The notes: generated from the sequence alone by a model not told the origin. DNA of 64,000 nt from Nostoc sp. S4 (GCA_029379225.1 JAQYWR010000012.1:58802-122801); one strand, 5' to 3'; shown: positions 1 to 9,418, counted from the stretch's first letter. Translations and numbers: made by a program.

Positions 1-242
1 CCACCACCAGCAATTTTATGATTGGCGTGACGGCCGCAGCTACTGCTGGAGTGTATTTGAGGCGAGGTTACATCGATCCGGGACTGGCAATGCCAGTAAT
101 GTTGGGGGTACTAGTTGGTGCTTTATTGGGCGCAAAAGTACTAGTTAGAGCCAGAATTGAACTGTTGCGAAATATCTTCAGCCTCGTTATTCTAGCGCTG
201 GCAATTGAAATGATCTACAAAGGTTTAACAGGAGGGATTTAG
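1..242 (+). CDS. TauE/SafE family permease, C-terminal part
   Basis: This is the end of a membrane permease whose start lies before the window; the frame is open from the first base. The visible residues carry two hydrophobic stretches separated by the short basic segment VRARIELLR, and the piece containing SNFMIGVTAA is typical of the C-terminal repeat of TauE/SafE (DUF81) anion exporters. Such proteins are proposed to move sulfite, sulfonates or other small anions across the inner membrane; the substrate here cannot be told. The next gene begins 1 nt after the stop, so the two are probably co-transcribed. Family call is good, substrate unknown. Confidence 0.8.
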   Translation, partial: TTSNFMIGVTAAATAGVYLRRGYIDPGLAMPVMLGVLVGALLGAKVLVRARIELLRNIFSLVILALAIEMIYKGLTGGI

Positions 243-243
243 A

Positions 244-633
244 ATGTCTCAACCCAGACGTAGATGGAGCGAACATCAAGTTGAACAGTTCATTGGCAAC
301 TTGTTAAGATTTGGAGTACTTTTTGCTACTATTGTGGTTGTGGTCGGTGGAGTTTTGTATTTGATTCACTATGGTACAAGTCCTGCCAATTACCAATTTT
401 TTCGGGGAGAACCCGCAGATTTTAACTCTTTAAAGGGAGTAGAAACAGCAGTTTTGTCAGGTCGTCGTCGTGGCATCATCCAATTTGGATTACTACTATT
501 AATTGCCACACCAATTGCACGAGTTATATTTTCCCTGTTTGCTTTTGTACGACAAAGAGATTTGACTTATATAATTGTGACTTTAATTGTACTAACTGAG
601 TTAATTTATAGCCTTGTGGGGGAAAATTCCTAA
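244..633 (+). CDS. DUF1634 membrane protein
   Basis: A 129-residue protein with three predicted membrane segments (about residues 22-42, 78-98 and 103-124) and a basic N-terminus (SQPRRRW). Length and segment layout fit DUF1634, a family often encoded directly beside TauE/SafE permeases, which is the arrangement here with a 1-nt gap. It is probably a small partner subunit or modulator of the permease. That role is inferred from gene order; no catalytic motif is visible. Confidence 0.8.
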   Translation: MSQPRRRWSEHQVEQFIGNLLRFGVLFATIVVVVGGVLYLIHYGTSPANYQFFRGEPADFNSLKGVETAVLSGRRRGIIQFGLLLLIATPIARVIFSLFAFVRQRDLTYIIVTLIVLTELIYSLVGENS

Positions 634-689
634 AAAAGATAGCAGTATGCGATCAACGCTATATTCAAAACAATAACCTCACTGTTACT

Positions 690-3125
690 GTGCCTCAAGA
701 ACATCTCGATTCAGAAGTATTGCTGCTTCTGCCCGTGTCATCTCTCCGGGCAGAAGCTATTGCACGTATCCGCAATAGTCTGCGGCCTGGACAGCAACAA
801 ATGGCTGACTGGCAATCTGGGCCTCTGGCTATTTCCGCCGTTCCTGGTGCGGGTAAATCTACGGGGATGGCGGCAGCAGCAGCGATCGCGCTTGCACGGC
901 AGTATGAACGCTCTGCTGAGTCGCGCTCATCTTCGCGGCGTCAGTTAGTGGTTGTCACTTTTACTCGCTCCGCCGCTGCCAATATTAAAACCAAGATTCG
1001 CAAATACTTACGAGATGATTTATCTTTACCTCAAACAGGCTTTTTTGTCTATACCCTGCATGGTCTAGCATTGAACATTGCCAGTCGCCATCCCGATTTA
1101 TCAGGGTTGCAGTTAGAATATGTCACATTAATTACACCAACTCAAAGTCACCGCTTAATCCGCACAGCCGTAGAGCAATGGATTGGAAATAATCCAGAAC
1201 GTTATTTGCGGTTATTAGAAGGTCATCAATTTGATGGAGAAGAGACAGAAAGGTTACGTCGTCAATCGGTACTGCGGACAGAAGTCTTACCAGAATTAGC
1301 TAATACAGTAATTCATGAAGCCAAAAGTTCTGGGATATCGCCAGAATTGTTGCAAGAATGGAGTCAACAAACCACAGATGAATATGTAATTTTAAGTGTA
1401 GCCGCAGGATTGTACGAGCAATATCAAAATTTAATGCGATCGCGCGACTTCATTGACTACGATGAGATGATTTTAGCTGCACTACGGGTTTTAGAAAACG
1501 ACAGCGCCCGCCGCATTGAGCAAAACCAAGTTTTCGCCGTCTTTGAAGATGAAGCCCAAGATTCTAGCCCGCTACAGACGCGGTTGTTGGAAATTTTGGC
1601 GAGTAATTCCGAAGATGAGGAGATGGGGAGATCGGGAGAATTTCTAACTCAGCACTCAGCACTCAATTTGGTGCGCGTCGGCGACCCCAACCAGGCGATT
1701 AACTCCACTTTTACCCCAGCCGATCCAATTTATTTTCGGCAATTTTGCGAAGAGTGCGATCGCATTCAACGATTGGCGACGATGGATCGAGCCGGTCGCA
1801 GTACGAGAATAATTATTGAAGCTGCTAACTTTGCCCTCAAATGGATCAATAATCAGTGGTCAACAACTAACCGTAACCCAGATGCGATGAATCGCGTCTC
1901 TACAAAGTCTCCATTCCCCGATACTGATAATCGACAAGTACCATTTCGCTTACAGACGATTCGCCCTGTTGATGCTGGCGATCCGCAAACGAATGCCAAT
2001 CCAGCACCAGTAGGACGAGGACTGGAATTATATACTCCGCGTGATATTCATCACACCGTTGAATTGTTATCTCAAAGAGCGATCGAGTTATTTGGCAAAG
2101 ATCCCACAAAAAATAGTGCAGCGATTTTAGTGCGAGAAAATCGTCAAGGACGATGGCTGGCAGAGGCTTTAGAACCTGTGTGTAAAGAGCATAATATTAC
2201 ACTTTATGATGTGGGAGAACGCGATCGCCGTTCTCATGTACCCCAAGAAATTTTGGCACTGTTACAATTTTGCGATCGACCCCACTCTCCTGATTACCTC
2301 AAAGCTGCACTAGAAACATTGGTGCAGCGTCAGCTAATTTCTACCCAAGACCTCAACGCCCTTGCTAGTCTCCCAGAAGAATTTTTATATCCGAGTCCTC
2401 TAGCAGCACCCCAGCCAGAACCAGTACAAAAAGCCGCACACTTATGTCGCAGTTTACTCCGCGCCCGTTTGGAACTGCCCCTATATCAACTAATTTCTTT
2501 CCTCGCCTTGACCTTAAATTACGACCAGGCGGAATTGGCAACTGCTGATAAATTAGCAGAACGAGTAAATCAGCAGGTAGCTAGCAATAGTTCAATGAGG
2601 GCAATGCTGTCAGCTTTAAGTGAAATCGTTAGTTCTGAACGGTTTGAACCAGTGGAAACCGAAGATTCCGAAGAACGTTACACCCGTCGCGGTCAACTAA
2701 CCATTATTACTATGCACAAAGCCAAAGGGCTGGACTGGGATTATGTTTTTATTCCCTTTCTGCACGAAAACTTAATTCCGGGAAGATTTTGGGTTCCTCC
2801 CCAAAGTCAATTCTTAGGCGATTTTACCTTATCAGAAGTAGCCCGTGCCCAAATTCGTGCTGCTCTCCACGGAGAATCTTCCATACCGGATGTGACGCAA
2901 GCATGGGAACTAGCAAAGCAGTTAAAAATATCTGAAGAGTACCGTTTACTCTACGTTGCTATGACACGAGCAAAGCTTTTGTTATGGATGTCTGCGGCGC
3001 AGAAAGCCCCCTTTACTTGGAGTAAGCCAGAAAATTTACAAGAACAAGCGCCTTGTCCAGTTTTTCCAGCATTAAAGCGCCAATTTCCTGAATGTGTTGC
3101 CACTTCAGCGATGATAGCCAAATAA
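690..3125 (+). CDS. UvrD/Rep-family (SF1A) ATP-dependent DNA helicase
   Basis: An 811-residue superfamily 1 helicase starting at GTG. The motif order is complete: Walker A VPGAGKST near residue 52, motif Ia VVTFTRSAA, motif II FEDEAQDSS near 284, motif III VRVGDPNQAI near 327, motif V TMHKAKGLDWDY near 676 and motif VI LLYVAMTRAK near 750. It should unwind DNA 3' to 5' with ATP in repair or replication restart. Between motifs II and III is an acidic and polar stretch of roughly 20 residues encoded by short repeats (positions about 1605-1665) that resemble the intergenic heptad repeats of this genome. The gene stands alone; it is not classical UvrD, PcrA or RecB by length or domain make-up. 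Confidence 0.9.
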   Translation: MPQEHLDSEVLLLLPVSSLRAEAIARIRNSLRPGQQQMADWQSGPLAISAVPGAGKSTGMAAAAAIALARQYERSAESRSSSRRQLVVVTFTRSAAANIKTKIRKYLRDDLSLPQTGFFVYTLHGLALNIASRHPDLSGLQLEYVTLITPTQSHRLIRTAVEQWIGNNPERYLRLLEGHQFDGEETERLRRQSVLRTEVLPELANTVIHEAKSSGISPELLQEWSQQTTDEYVILSVAAGLYEQYQNLMRSRDFIDYDEMILAALRVLENDSARRIEQNQVFAVFEDEAQDSSPLQTRLLEILASNSEDEEMGRSGEFLTQHSALNLVRVGDPNQAINSTFTPADPIYFRQFCEECDRIQRLATMDRAGRSTRIIIEAANFALKWINNQWSTTNRNPDAMNRVSTKSPFPDTDNRQVPFRLQTIRPVDAGDPQTNANPAPVGRGLELYTPRDIHHTVELLSQRAIELFGKDPTKNSAAILVRENRQGRWLAEALEPVCKEHNITLYDVGERDRRSHVPQEILALLQFCDRPHSPDYLKAALETLVQRQLISTQDLNALASLPEEFLYPSPLAAPQPEPVQKAAHLCRSLLRARLELPLYQLISFLALTLNYDQAELATADKLAERVNQQVASNSSMRAMLSALSEIVSSERFEPVETEDSEERYTRRGQLTIITMHKAKGLDWDYVFIPFLHENLIPGRFWVPPQSQFLGDFTLSEVARAQIRAALHGESSIPDVTQAWELAKQLKISEEYRLLYVAMTRAKLLLWMSAAQKAPFTWSKPENLQEQAPCPVFPALKRQFPECVATSAMIAK
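1640..1665 (+). repeat. Short tandem repeat inside helicase gene
   Basis: The heptad CAGCACT occurs twice in tandem and is followed by CAAT, just after a stretch rich in GGGAGA. It lies in frame between helicase motifs II and III. The same kind of heptad (CAGCACT, CTCAGCA) occurs in spacers of this window, for example near 31480-31495, so this looks like spread of an intergenic repeat into a tolerant loop. Confidence 0.6.
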
Positions 3126-3781
3126 ATATTCTACAAACGCGTAATAAGCAGCATAACGACCAAGCTTAACGGTAGCAATAGAGCGTAAAGGGTGGTTCTG
3201 AGAGGATTAAAAATAAAATTAGCTGCTTTAGCCTGTTTGCTTAACTAACTCAGCAACACACAAATTTCTTACTTTCAGGCATTAATTAATTATAGTTACA
3301 TTTACTTTTTTTGTATAAATACTTAAGTAAAGTTATATATTTCACAGAATATCTTTACTAAGTCTTTAAAAAATATAGTTAAGTAGGTCGGGAGAATAAA
3401 ACCAAACTATATTAAAAAAATGAACGAGGCTAAAACCCACTTCCCTCCTAGCTCCTGACTTGAAAAAGGGTGTAGGGTGTGGGGTATGGGGTGTAGGGGA
3501 TATTCCTTTTTCATGCATGGCGGTGAAACTTGTTTCATCGGGACTGCCTTATCCCAACGACAAATATTTACGCCCACCTACTTGGGATAACATTGTGCTT
3601 TTGTCATAACAGCACCAATCTAGTATTTTTACTAATGGTATAAACCTTGCGATCGCTCCCCAAATTTCCTGTCAAGTTCCCTTTTACAACTTTGTGATTG
3701 GTTAGAATCGTTGAATTAATTGCCATTGAAGCAATCGAGATGGTATATAATGAGGGATTGTGTCGAATTAAAGCTAGACTA
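3126..3781. other. AT-rich spacer before rpmI with heptad repeat
   Basis: No gene of recognisable kind is seen. The stretch is AT-rich and holds a four-unit heptanucleotide repeat at 3468-3495. It should contain the promoter and leader of rpmI-rplT, but no regulatory RNA fold could be identified with confidence. An open frame extends rpmI upstream to 3698, but the ATG at 3782 gives the normal L35 length. Confidence 0.6.
3468..3495 (+). repeat. Heptanucleotide short tandem repeat (GGGTGTA type)
   Basis: Four consecutive 7-nt units read GGGTGTA, GGGTGTG, GGGTATG and GGGTGTA, and a fifth degenerates. Heptad repeats of this sort are a well-known feature of Nostoc and Anabaena spacers. Confidence 0.85.
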
Positions 3782-3979
3782 ATGCCTAAACTCAAGACTC
3801 GTAAAGCAGCAGCCAAGCGATTCCGTGCCACCGGCAGCGGCAAAATCGTGCGTCGCAAAGCTTTCAAAAACCACCTTTTAGAGCATAAAACTTCTAACAA
3901 AAAGCGTAACCTGTCCAAGACTACACTTGTACACGAACGCGATGAAGACAATGTGCGCTTGATGCTTCCATATTTGTAA
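3782..3979 (+). CDS. rpmI: 50S ribosomal protein L35
   Basis: A 65-residue, very basic protein beginning [14 protein letters not shown], the standard L35 N-terminus, and containing [19 protein letters not shown]. It is a small protein of the large ribosomal subunit. The start at 3782 is chosen because it gives the family length; an upstream GTG at 3698 would add 28 residues not expected in L35. It lies 22 nt ahead of rplT, the usual bacterial order. Confidence 0.97.
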   Translation: MPKLKTRKAAAKRFRATGSGKIVRRKAFKNHLLEHKTSNKKRNLSKTTLVHERDEDNVRLMLPYL

Positions 3980-4001
3980 GTCCTTGTAGGAAATTAAGTA
4001 T

Positions 4002-4358
4002 ATGACACGGGTAAAACGCGGTAACGTAGCTCGCAAACGCCGCAATAAAATTCTCAAACTAGCTAAAGGTTTTCGCGGTTCCCACTCAACTCTGTTTAGA
4101 ACTGCCAACCAACAAGTGATGAAGGCACTGCGGAGTGCCTACCGCGATCGCAAAAAGAAAAAGCGCGATTTTCGTCGCCTATGGATTACTCGGATCAACG
4201 CTGCTGCAAGACAACATGGCTTGAGTTACAGCCAGCTGATTGGCAACCTGAAAAAAGCTGATGTGCAACTGAATCGCAAAATGTTGGCACAACTAGCAGT
4301 ACTCGATCCTGCAAGCTTCGGCAAAGTAGCCCAATTAGCCAATCAAGCTAAAAGATAA
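4002..4358 (+). CDS. rplT: 50S ribosomal protein L20
   Basis: A 118-residue basic protein starting [19 protein letters not shown], diagnostic of L20, with [20 protein letters not shown] in the middle. It binds 23S rRNA early in large-subunit assembly. It forms an operon with rpmI. In many bacteria L20 represses this operon through a leader RNA; no clear leader fold could be assigned here. infC is not adjacent in this window. Confidence 0.97.
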   Translation: MTRVKRGNVARKRRNKILKLAKGFRGSHSTLFRTANQQVMKALRSAYRDRKKKKRDFRRLWITRINAAARQHGLSYSQLIGNLKKADVQLNRKMLAQLAVLDPASFGKVAQLANQAKR

Positions 4359-4370
4359 AGGTGGTAACGG

Positions 4371-5186
4371 ATGAATAACCGATGTAACAGATGGCAAGAA
4401 AATACTCGGTTACATCTGGTATTATCCGCTACAATTATCTTGATTTGCTGCTTTTGCTTTTTGGGCAGAGGATTAATTGCATTTGCCGCCGAAATGCCAG
4501 AAATACAGCGACGAGGTTATTTAACCATTGCAGTTAAAGATAACTTGCGTCCTTTGGGATTTAAAGATGATAGCGGCAATTTGCAAGGCTTAGAAATTGA
4601 CTTGGCACAGCAGTTAGCAGTTGACTTGCTAAGTAAAAAAGATGCTGTCAAATTTAAACCCGTAGCGAATCGCGATCGCTTGTCTGTAGTCTTAGACAAG
4701 AAAGTTGATTTAGCGATCGCTAGGGTAACCGCAACTGCTTCACGCGCCCGGATAGTTAATTTCAGCGTTCCTTACTACTTAGATAGCACTGTATTAATTA
4801 CCAAAGATGCTTCTGTGCAGCAGTTAAAGGATTTGGCAAAACAAAAAATTGCCGTACTCAATAACTCTAGTACAATTGCCAAACTACAGTACTATTTGCC
4901 AAACAGCGAGTTAGTAGGAGTTAATTCCTACCAAGAAGCGCGAGAGCAAACAGAAAATAATGCCGTTGCAGCCTTTGCCGCAGATGCTAGCGTTCTCGGC
5001 GGTTGGGTAGAACAATATCCGCAATATCATCTACTGCCAACCAAGCTATCAACTGAACCCTTATGTGTAGTAATGCCCAAAGGATTGCAGTACGATGAAT
5101 TAAGACGACGAGTCAACGAGGCGATCGCTCGTTACATAGCAGAAGGTTGGCTCGCTCAACGCGCCCAATATTGGGGTTTACCATAA
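4371..5186 (+). CDS. ABC transporter solute-binding protein, amino-acid (SBP_bac_3) type
   Basis: A 271-residue exported protein. Residues 16-40 form a hydrophobic signal segment ending near FAAEMPE, followed by a type 3 solute-binding fold: GYLTIAVKDNLRPLGF, then GLEIDLAQQLAVDLL, then DLAIARVTATASRARIVNFS. These are the sequence landmarks of polar amino acid binding proteins. It probably captures a small organic acid or amino acid in the periplasm. It begins 12 nt after rplT and could share its transcript. No permease or ATPase gene is adjacent, so it either works with a distant transporter or acts as a sensor. Substrate unknown. Confidence 0.85.
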   Translation: MNNRCNRWQENTRLHLVLSATIILICCFCFLGRGLIAFAAEMPEIQRRGYLTIAVKDNLRPLGFKDDSGNLQGLEIDLAQQLAVDLLSKKDAVKFKPVANRDRLSVVLDKKVDLAIARVTATASRARIVNFSVPYYLDSTVLITKDASVQQLKDLAKQKIAVLNNSSTIAKLQYYLPNSELVGVNSYQEAREQTENNAVAAFAADASVLGGWVEQYPQYHLLPTKLSTEPLCVVMPKGLQYDELRRRVNEAIARYIAEGWLAQRAQYWGLP

Positions 5187-5191
5187 GTTAA

Positions 5192-5249
5192 TCATTGGTC
5201 ATTGGTCATTAGTATTTACAAATGACAAATGACAAAGGACAAATGACAG
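5192..5249. repeat. Inverted heptad-type repeat (GTCATTG / CAAATGA)
   Basis: Copies of ATTGGTC on the left face CAAATGA and AAATGAC copies on the right, forming an imperfect hairpin in the spacer after the binding-protein gene. A closely related inverted arrangement recurs at 54559-54611. It is a dispersed intergenic repeat that could also act as a transcript end. Confidence 0.65.
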
Positions 5250-5291
5250 TATAGATACAAAAGTAACTTTTAATATTTTTATTTGTGGGCA

Positions 5292-5816
5292 ATGGATAAT
5301 AATTTAGCTGTAGTTTATCTCTCAATTTTGGTAGGTTTGCTCGCATTTACACTAGTGGGTGTTTTTCGCCAAATTTTTAAAACTCGCAAGATTGAAAACT
5401 CCTTTTCAAAATTACGCAAGAAATTAGAGAAAGAAAAGGGCACAACTCAAGAATATTACGAGTTAGGCAGTATTTATTCCGAAAAAAAATTATATTCCCA
5501 GGCGATTACATTATTTCAAAAAGCTCTGAAAGCTGCCCCAGAAGAGGAAGAAGAAAATATCGCCCCCATTTACAATGGACTAGGTTATGCTTACTTTGTT
5601 CAAGAGCAATATGACCTAGCGATTCGTCAGTATAAAGAAGCCCTCAAAGATAAACCAGATTATGTGACAGCGTTAAATAATCTCGGTCATGCCTATGAAA
5701 AGAAAAAATTAAACACTCAAGCATTACAAACTTACGAAGAAGCACTCAAATTTGCTCCTAATAATCCTATTGCTAAACGCCGCGCTGAATCTTTACGTCG
5801 TTTAGTTTCTGCATAA
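5292..5816 (+). CDS. Membrane-anchored tetratricopeptide repeat protein
   Basis: A 174-residue protein with an N-terminal membrane helix (AVVYLSILVGLLAFTLVGVF) and then a soluble domain of about three TPR units; the clearest reads YNGLGYAYFVQEQYDLAIRQ, followed by ALNNLGHAYEKKKLNTQA. TPR arrays make protein-protein contacts, so this is probably an assembly or scaffold factor on the cell or thylakoid membrane. The ATG at 5292 is preferred over an in-frame TTG 9 nt upstream. The binding partner is not evident from context. Confidence 0.85.
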   Translation: MDNNLAVVYLSILVGLLAFTLVGVFRQIFKTRKIENSFSKLRKKLEKEKGTTQEYYELGSIYSEKKLYSQAITLFQKALKAAPEEEEENIAPIYNGLGYAYFVQEQYDLAIRQYKEALKDKPDYVTALNNLGHAYEKKKLNTQALQTYEEALKFAPNNPIAKRRAESLRRLVSA

Positions 5817-5822
5817 ATTAGA

Positions 5823-5884
5823 GGACTGGGGACTCAGGAGTTATTTTATTCTCTTTGTCCCCTCATCTTCCGAGTCCCCAGTCC
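5823..5884. repeat. 13-bp perfect inverted repeat
   Basis: A 13-nt arm at 5823-5835 (GGACTGGGGACTC) is exactly complementary to 5872-5884, with a 36-nt loop. It lies 7 nt after the TPR gene stop. Heptad-related sequences with GGGGACT and CCCCAGT recur in other spacers (near 31290 and 60550). There is no U-run, so it is more a dispersed palindrome than a standard terminator. Confidence 0.75.
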
Positions 5885-5985
5885 CTAGTTGCCACAATTA
5901 ATTTACCTTTAGCTTCTGAATTTATCGGTTTTCAGGTTTGGACTTGGAAATAGATAACTATCACGTCTTTTGTCAGAAGTAAAAG

Positions 5986-7965
5986 ATGATTAAGCAGCTA
6001 AGGTATTTTTTTAGACTAGCTATTAGTATCATTGTTGTCATTTCTATCTCATTTGGATTGTTGGGAAAATTATCTGCTCAGCAGGTTGCAATTTCCCATC
6101 CTTTGAGTACGTTAACGGAAGCAGAAATTAATACAGCTGTTTCGGTTGTAAAAAGAGAAAAAACTTTGAGCGAAATGGCAGTTTTTCCACTTATTGCTTT
6201 ACAAGAACCAGATAAAGAAGAAGTTCTAAATTTCACACCTGGTAAAACTTTCAAACGTCAAGCTTTTTTGGCAATCTATGAGCGTTCCCAAAATAAAACC
6301 TTTGAGGGAGTTGTTGATTTAACAAGCAAAACCTTAAGTTCTTGGAAAGAAATACCCTTTGTCCAACCTCCACTCGTTAATTCAGAATATGAACTAGCAA
6401 ACCAGGTAGTAAGAGCCGATCCCCGATGGCAAGCAGCGATGCGAAAGCGGGGAATTACGGATTTTGAGCGAGTTAAAATCAGTTGGTGGACAGCAGGAGT
6501 CCTAAGCGAACAGGAACAAAAAACAGGTAATCGCCTTTGTCGAGGCTTATCTTATTACAAAGGAAAACACTGGAACTATTACGGTAGTCCGATTGAAGGA
6601 GTAGTAGCAACAGTCAATTTGAATACAGGTAAAATGGCCAGTTTGATTGATAGAGGAAAAGTACCTTTCTCTGAAGAAAATTGGAACTACGATGTTAAGT
6701 CTTTGGGTAAATTACTGTCACCAGCCAAAGCATTAAAGATTCTCCAACCTAATGGTAAAAGTTTCCAAATTAATGATAATGAAATTACCTGGCAAGGTTG
6801 GAAGTTTCGCTATCTAATGCATCCTCGTAGTGGATTGGTGCTGTACCAAGTCACATACAAAGATGGGGAAAATGTTCGACCAGTTTTATATCGTGCTAGT
6901 CTCTCGGAAATGGTAGTTCCTTATGGCAATCCTGAGCCTACTTGGTCGTTTAGAAATGCCTTTGATGTTGGTGAATATAACTTTGGTTTATTAGCAAATA
7001 AGATGGAGTTAGGTAAAGAAATTCCTGAAAACGGTCTTTTATTAGATGCAATATTTGCTAATGAACAGGGAGAATCTTACAAGATGCCAGGGGTTATCGG
7101 TATCTACGAGCGCGATAACGGAATGCTCTGGAAGCACTATGAATATAATACTCAACGTAATGATGTCCGTCGTCATCGAGAATTAGTGATGACGATGACA
7201 GTGGCAATTGACAACTATGATTACAGCATTAATTGGATTTTTCACCAAGATGGAACTTTAGAAGTACAAAACGAATTAACAGGTATTGTACTGGTACAGG
7301 GAACAGCTGCCGAAAAATCTGAAGATAATTCCTATGGCAGTCTGATTGCAAAAAATATCATAGGAGTAAATCACCAGCACTTTTTCAACTATCGCCTAGA
7401 TTTGGATGTAGATGGTAAAGCTAATTCGATGATGGAAATGAATGTTAACGCTTTACCAATGGATGAAAAAAATCCTTCAGGAAATGCGATCGCACTTGTA
7501 GAAACTCCACTAATTAAAGAAACGGCTGCTGTGCGCGATATGGATATGAAACACAATCGAAAATGGATGATTGTGAGTGCAGATAAAAAAAATGCTCTTG
7601 GTGCTGCGCCTGGATATATGCTGATCCCAGAAGAAAATTCTATATTTTTTCCTGTAGAAGGCTCAAAAATCCGCCAACGAGCAGAATTCGCCACACATCA
7701 TGTTTGGGTAACGAAATATAAACCCAGCGAACTGTACGCTGGCGGTGATTATCCTAATCAAACTCAACCTGGAGAAGGTTTACCTAAATATATTACAGAT
7801 GATGAATCATTAACGGGTGAAGATATCGTTTTATGGTACACAATGGGCGTGACTCATATTCCGCGATCCGAAGATTGGCCTGTAATGCCAATTCATCGAG
7901 TTGGATTTAAACTAGCACCTAGAGGATTCTTTAACCGTAATCCAGCAATTAATTTACCTGAGTAA
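5986..7965 (+). CDS. Copper-containing primary amine oxidase
   Basis: A 659-residue enzyme that should oxidise primary amines to aldehydes, releasing ammonia and hydrogen peroxide. The N-terminus (about residues 1-32, RYFFRLAISIIVVISISFG) is a signal peptide, so it acts in the periplasm or outside. The topaquinone motif NYDY is at residues 410-413, with Tyr411 the expected cofactor precursor. The copper ligands are His463 and His465 (NHQH) and a His in ATHHVW near 571-572. The catalytic Asp is probably Asp327 in FDVGEY. All key residues are present and the length is normal. It is monocistronic; no amine transporter or aldehyde dehydrogenase is adjacent. Confidence 0.93.
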   Translation: MIKQLRYFFRLAISIIVVISISFGLLGKLSAQQVAISHPLSTLTEAEINTAVSVVKREKTLSEMAVFPLIALQEPDKEEVLNFTPGKTFKRQAFLAIYERSQNKTFEGVVDLTSKTLSSWKEIPFVQPPLVNSEYELANQVVRADPRWQAAMRKRGITDFERVKISWWTAGVLSEQEQKTGNRLCRGLSYYKGKHWNYYGSPIEGVVATVNLNTGKMASLIDRGKVPFSEENWNYDVKSLGKLLSPAKALKILQPNGKSFQINDNEITWQGWKFRYLMHPRSGLVLYQVTYKDGENVRPVLYRASLSEMVVPYGNPEPTWSFRNAFDVGEYNFGLLANKMELGKEIPENGLLLDAIFANEQGESYKMPGVIGIYERDNGMLWKHYEYNTQRNDVRRHRELVMTMTVAIDNYDYSINWIFHQDGTLEVQNELTGIVLVQGTAAEKSEDNSYGSLIAKNIIGVNHQHFFNYRLDLDVDGKANSMMEMNVNALPMDEKNPSGNAIALVETPLIKETAAVRDMDMKHNRKWMIVSADKKNALGAAPGYMLIPEENSIFFPVEGSKIRQRAEFATHHVWVTKYKPSELYAGGDYPNQTQPGEGLPKYITDDESLTGEDIVLWYTMGVTHIPRSEDWPVMPIHRVGFKLAPRGFFNRNPAINLPE

Positions 7966-8085
7966 AATATTCTTTTTGTCAAGTATTCTAAGTTGAGTTT
8001 TTTGATAATTTATCAACATGCAATTTGAATGCTGATAAGCTTATCATAGGTCAAGTACTAGCAGTTTTCATTCATAGGATATCTC

Positions 8086-8655
8086 ATGAATTTTCCAGAA
8101 ATTAATATTCCCGGCAACGGCAAACTTCACGCTCGTTTAACTACTTCTTTAGGCGAAATTGTAGTTCGTTTAGAGGAAGAGAAAACTCCTAACACCGTCA
8201 AAAATTTTGTCGGCCTAGCAACTGGAACAATCGACTGGAAAGACCCTAAAACTGGTCAATCTCTCAAAGGGACTCCTGCCTACGATGGGGTTCGCTTTCA
8301 CCGAGTCATTCCTAATTTTATGATTCAGTGTGGCGATCCCCTGAGTCGTTATCTGGATATGGCCAACCGCTGGGGTACTGGTGGTCCGGGATATCAATTT
8401 ACAGATGAGTTTCATCCAGAATTGAAACATTCTAGTGCGGGTATCCTCTCAATGGCTAATGCAGGCCCCGGGACTAATGGTTCGCAATGGTTCATTACAG
8501 AAGTACCAACGCCTTATCTTGACCGCAAACACAGTGTTTTTGGTGAAGTTGTCGAAGGTATGGATGTAGTCAACCGTATCGCTAATGTGCCTACGACTAG
8601 AGACCGTCCAAATCAAGAGGTAGTGTTAGAAAAAGTAGAAATTTTTCGGCAGTAA
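8086..8655 (+). CDS. Cyclophilin-type peptidyl-prolyl cis-trans isomerase
   Basis: A 189-residue cyclophilin that speeds proline isomerisation during folding. Visible landmarks are [17 protein letters not shown] (catalytic Arg and Phe region), [17 protein letters not shown] (substrate pocket) and [18 protein letters not shown]. There is no signal peptide, so it should be cytoplasmic. The loop with [16 protein letters not shown] near residues 48-63 is longer than in E. coli PpiB and is usual in cyanobacterial forms. The gene is transcribed alone. Confidence 0.95.
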   Translation: MNFPEINIPGNGKLHARLTTSLGEIVVRLEEEKTPNTVKNFVGLATGTIDWKDPKTGQSLKGTPAYDGVRFHRVIPNFMIQCGDPLSRYLDMANRWGTGGPGYQFTDEFHPELKHSSAGILSMANAGPGTNGSQWFITEVPTPYLDRKHSVFGEVVEGMDVVNRIANVPTTRDRPNQEVVLEKVEIFRQ

Positions 8656-8676
8656 CTAATATTTAAGTCCGTTTCT

Positions 8677-8710
8677 GTTGACTGTTAACCGTTAACCGTC
8701 AACAGTCAAC
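8677..8710. repeat. Palindromic GTTAAC / GTCAACA repeat
   Basis: GTTGACTGTT at 8677-8686 is exactly complementary to AACAGTCAAC at 8701-8710, with GTTAACC units between. Related GTTAACAGTCAAC strings are at 27365-27385 and 52617-52650, so this is a dispersed spacer repeat. It sits between the cyclophilin stop and the dead Uma2 gene and may fold as a transcript end. Confidence 0.75.
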
Positions 8711-8726
8711 ATTCGAGGAATAAATC

Positions 8727-9344
8727 CTGACTAAAACCTTAGGCAAACTAGTTACATTTGATGAATTTAGTGATTGGTATTCAGATGTACGACGACGCTA
8801 TGAATTGCATAATGGAGTCATTGTTGAAATCTTCGCACCAACAGGCGAACACGAACAGATAATTTGATTTTTAGTTGGAGAAATTGTTACATAATATAAG
8901 CGCTTAAATTTACCTTATTTTATACCCAAAACAGCATTTATAAAATCAATTGAGAGCGAATCAGCTTACTCACCAGATATCTTGATATTAAATCAGGCGA
9001 ATTTAGTCAATGAACCTTTGTGGAAAAAAGAATTAACTGTTAGTCAAGCAGCATCTATTCCGTTGGTAATTGAGATAGTTAGTACTAACTGGAGAGATGA
9101 TTATTTAAAAAAAGCGGCTGACTATGCAGGAATAGGTATACCAGAATACTGGATTGTAGATTATGCAGCTTTAGGTGGTAGGCAGTTTATTGGTAACCTT
9201 AAAGCAACTATATCGATTTACTGTTTAGTAGAAGGTGAATATCAAGTCAGCAAGTTCTGTACCAGCGAACGCCTGCAATCACCAGCGTTCCCAGAATTTA
9301 AATTGACTGCCGAACAGATTGTTCGCGCTGCTACAATCAGCTAA
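8727..9344 (+). pseudogene. Decayed Uma2-family (DUF820) nuclease-like gene
   Basis: One reading frame encodes a whole Uma2-type protein but is broken by two in-frame stops, TGA at 8865-8867 and TAA at 8892-8894. The frame starts with CTG ACT AAA at 8727 behind a GAGG ribosome site, so the original ATG has probably mutated too. Before the stops it reads RYELHNGVIVEIFAPTGEHE; after them SAYSPDILIL, PLVIEIVSTNWRDDYLKK and GIPEYWIVDY, the usual Uma2 blocks with the PD...E.S core. From an internal ATG at 8982 a 120-residue piece could still be made but would lack the N-terminal half. Uma2 proteins are PD-(D/E)XK-like and highly amplified in cyanobacteria. Confidence 0.85.
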
Positions 9345-9418
9345 ATAGTTAATATATCGCTCTGAATTGAAAACAAATTTGCCGAAAAATTAAGATTTAT
9401 TTGAAAAAGCAATAGTAA

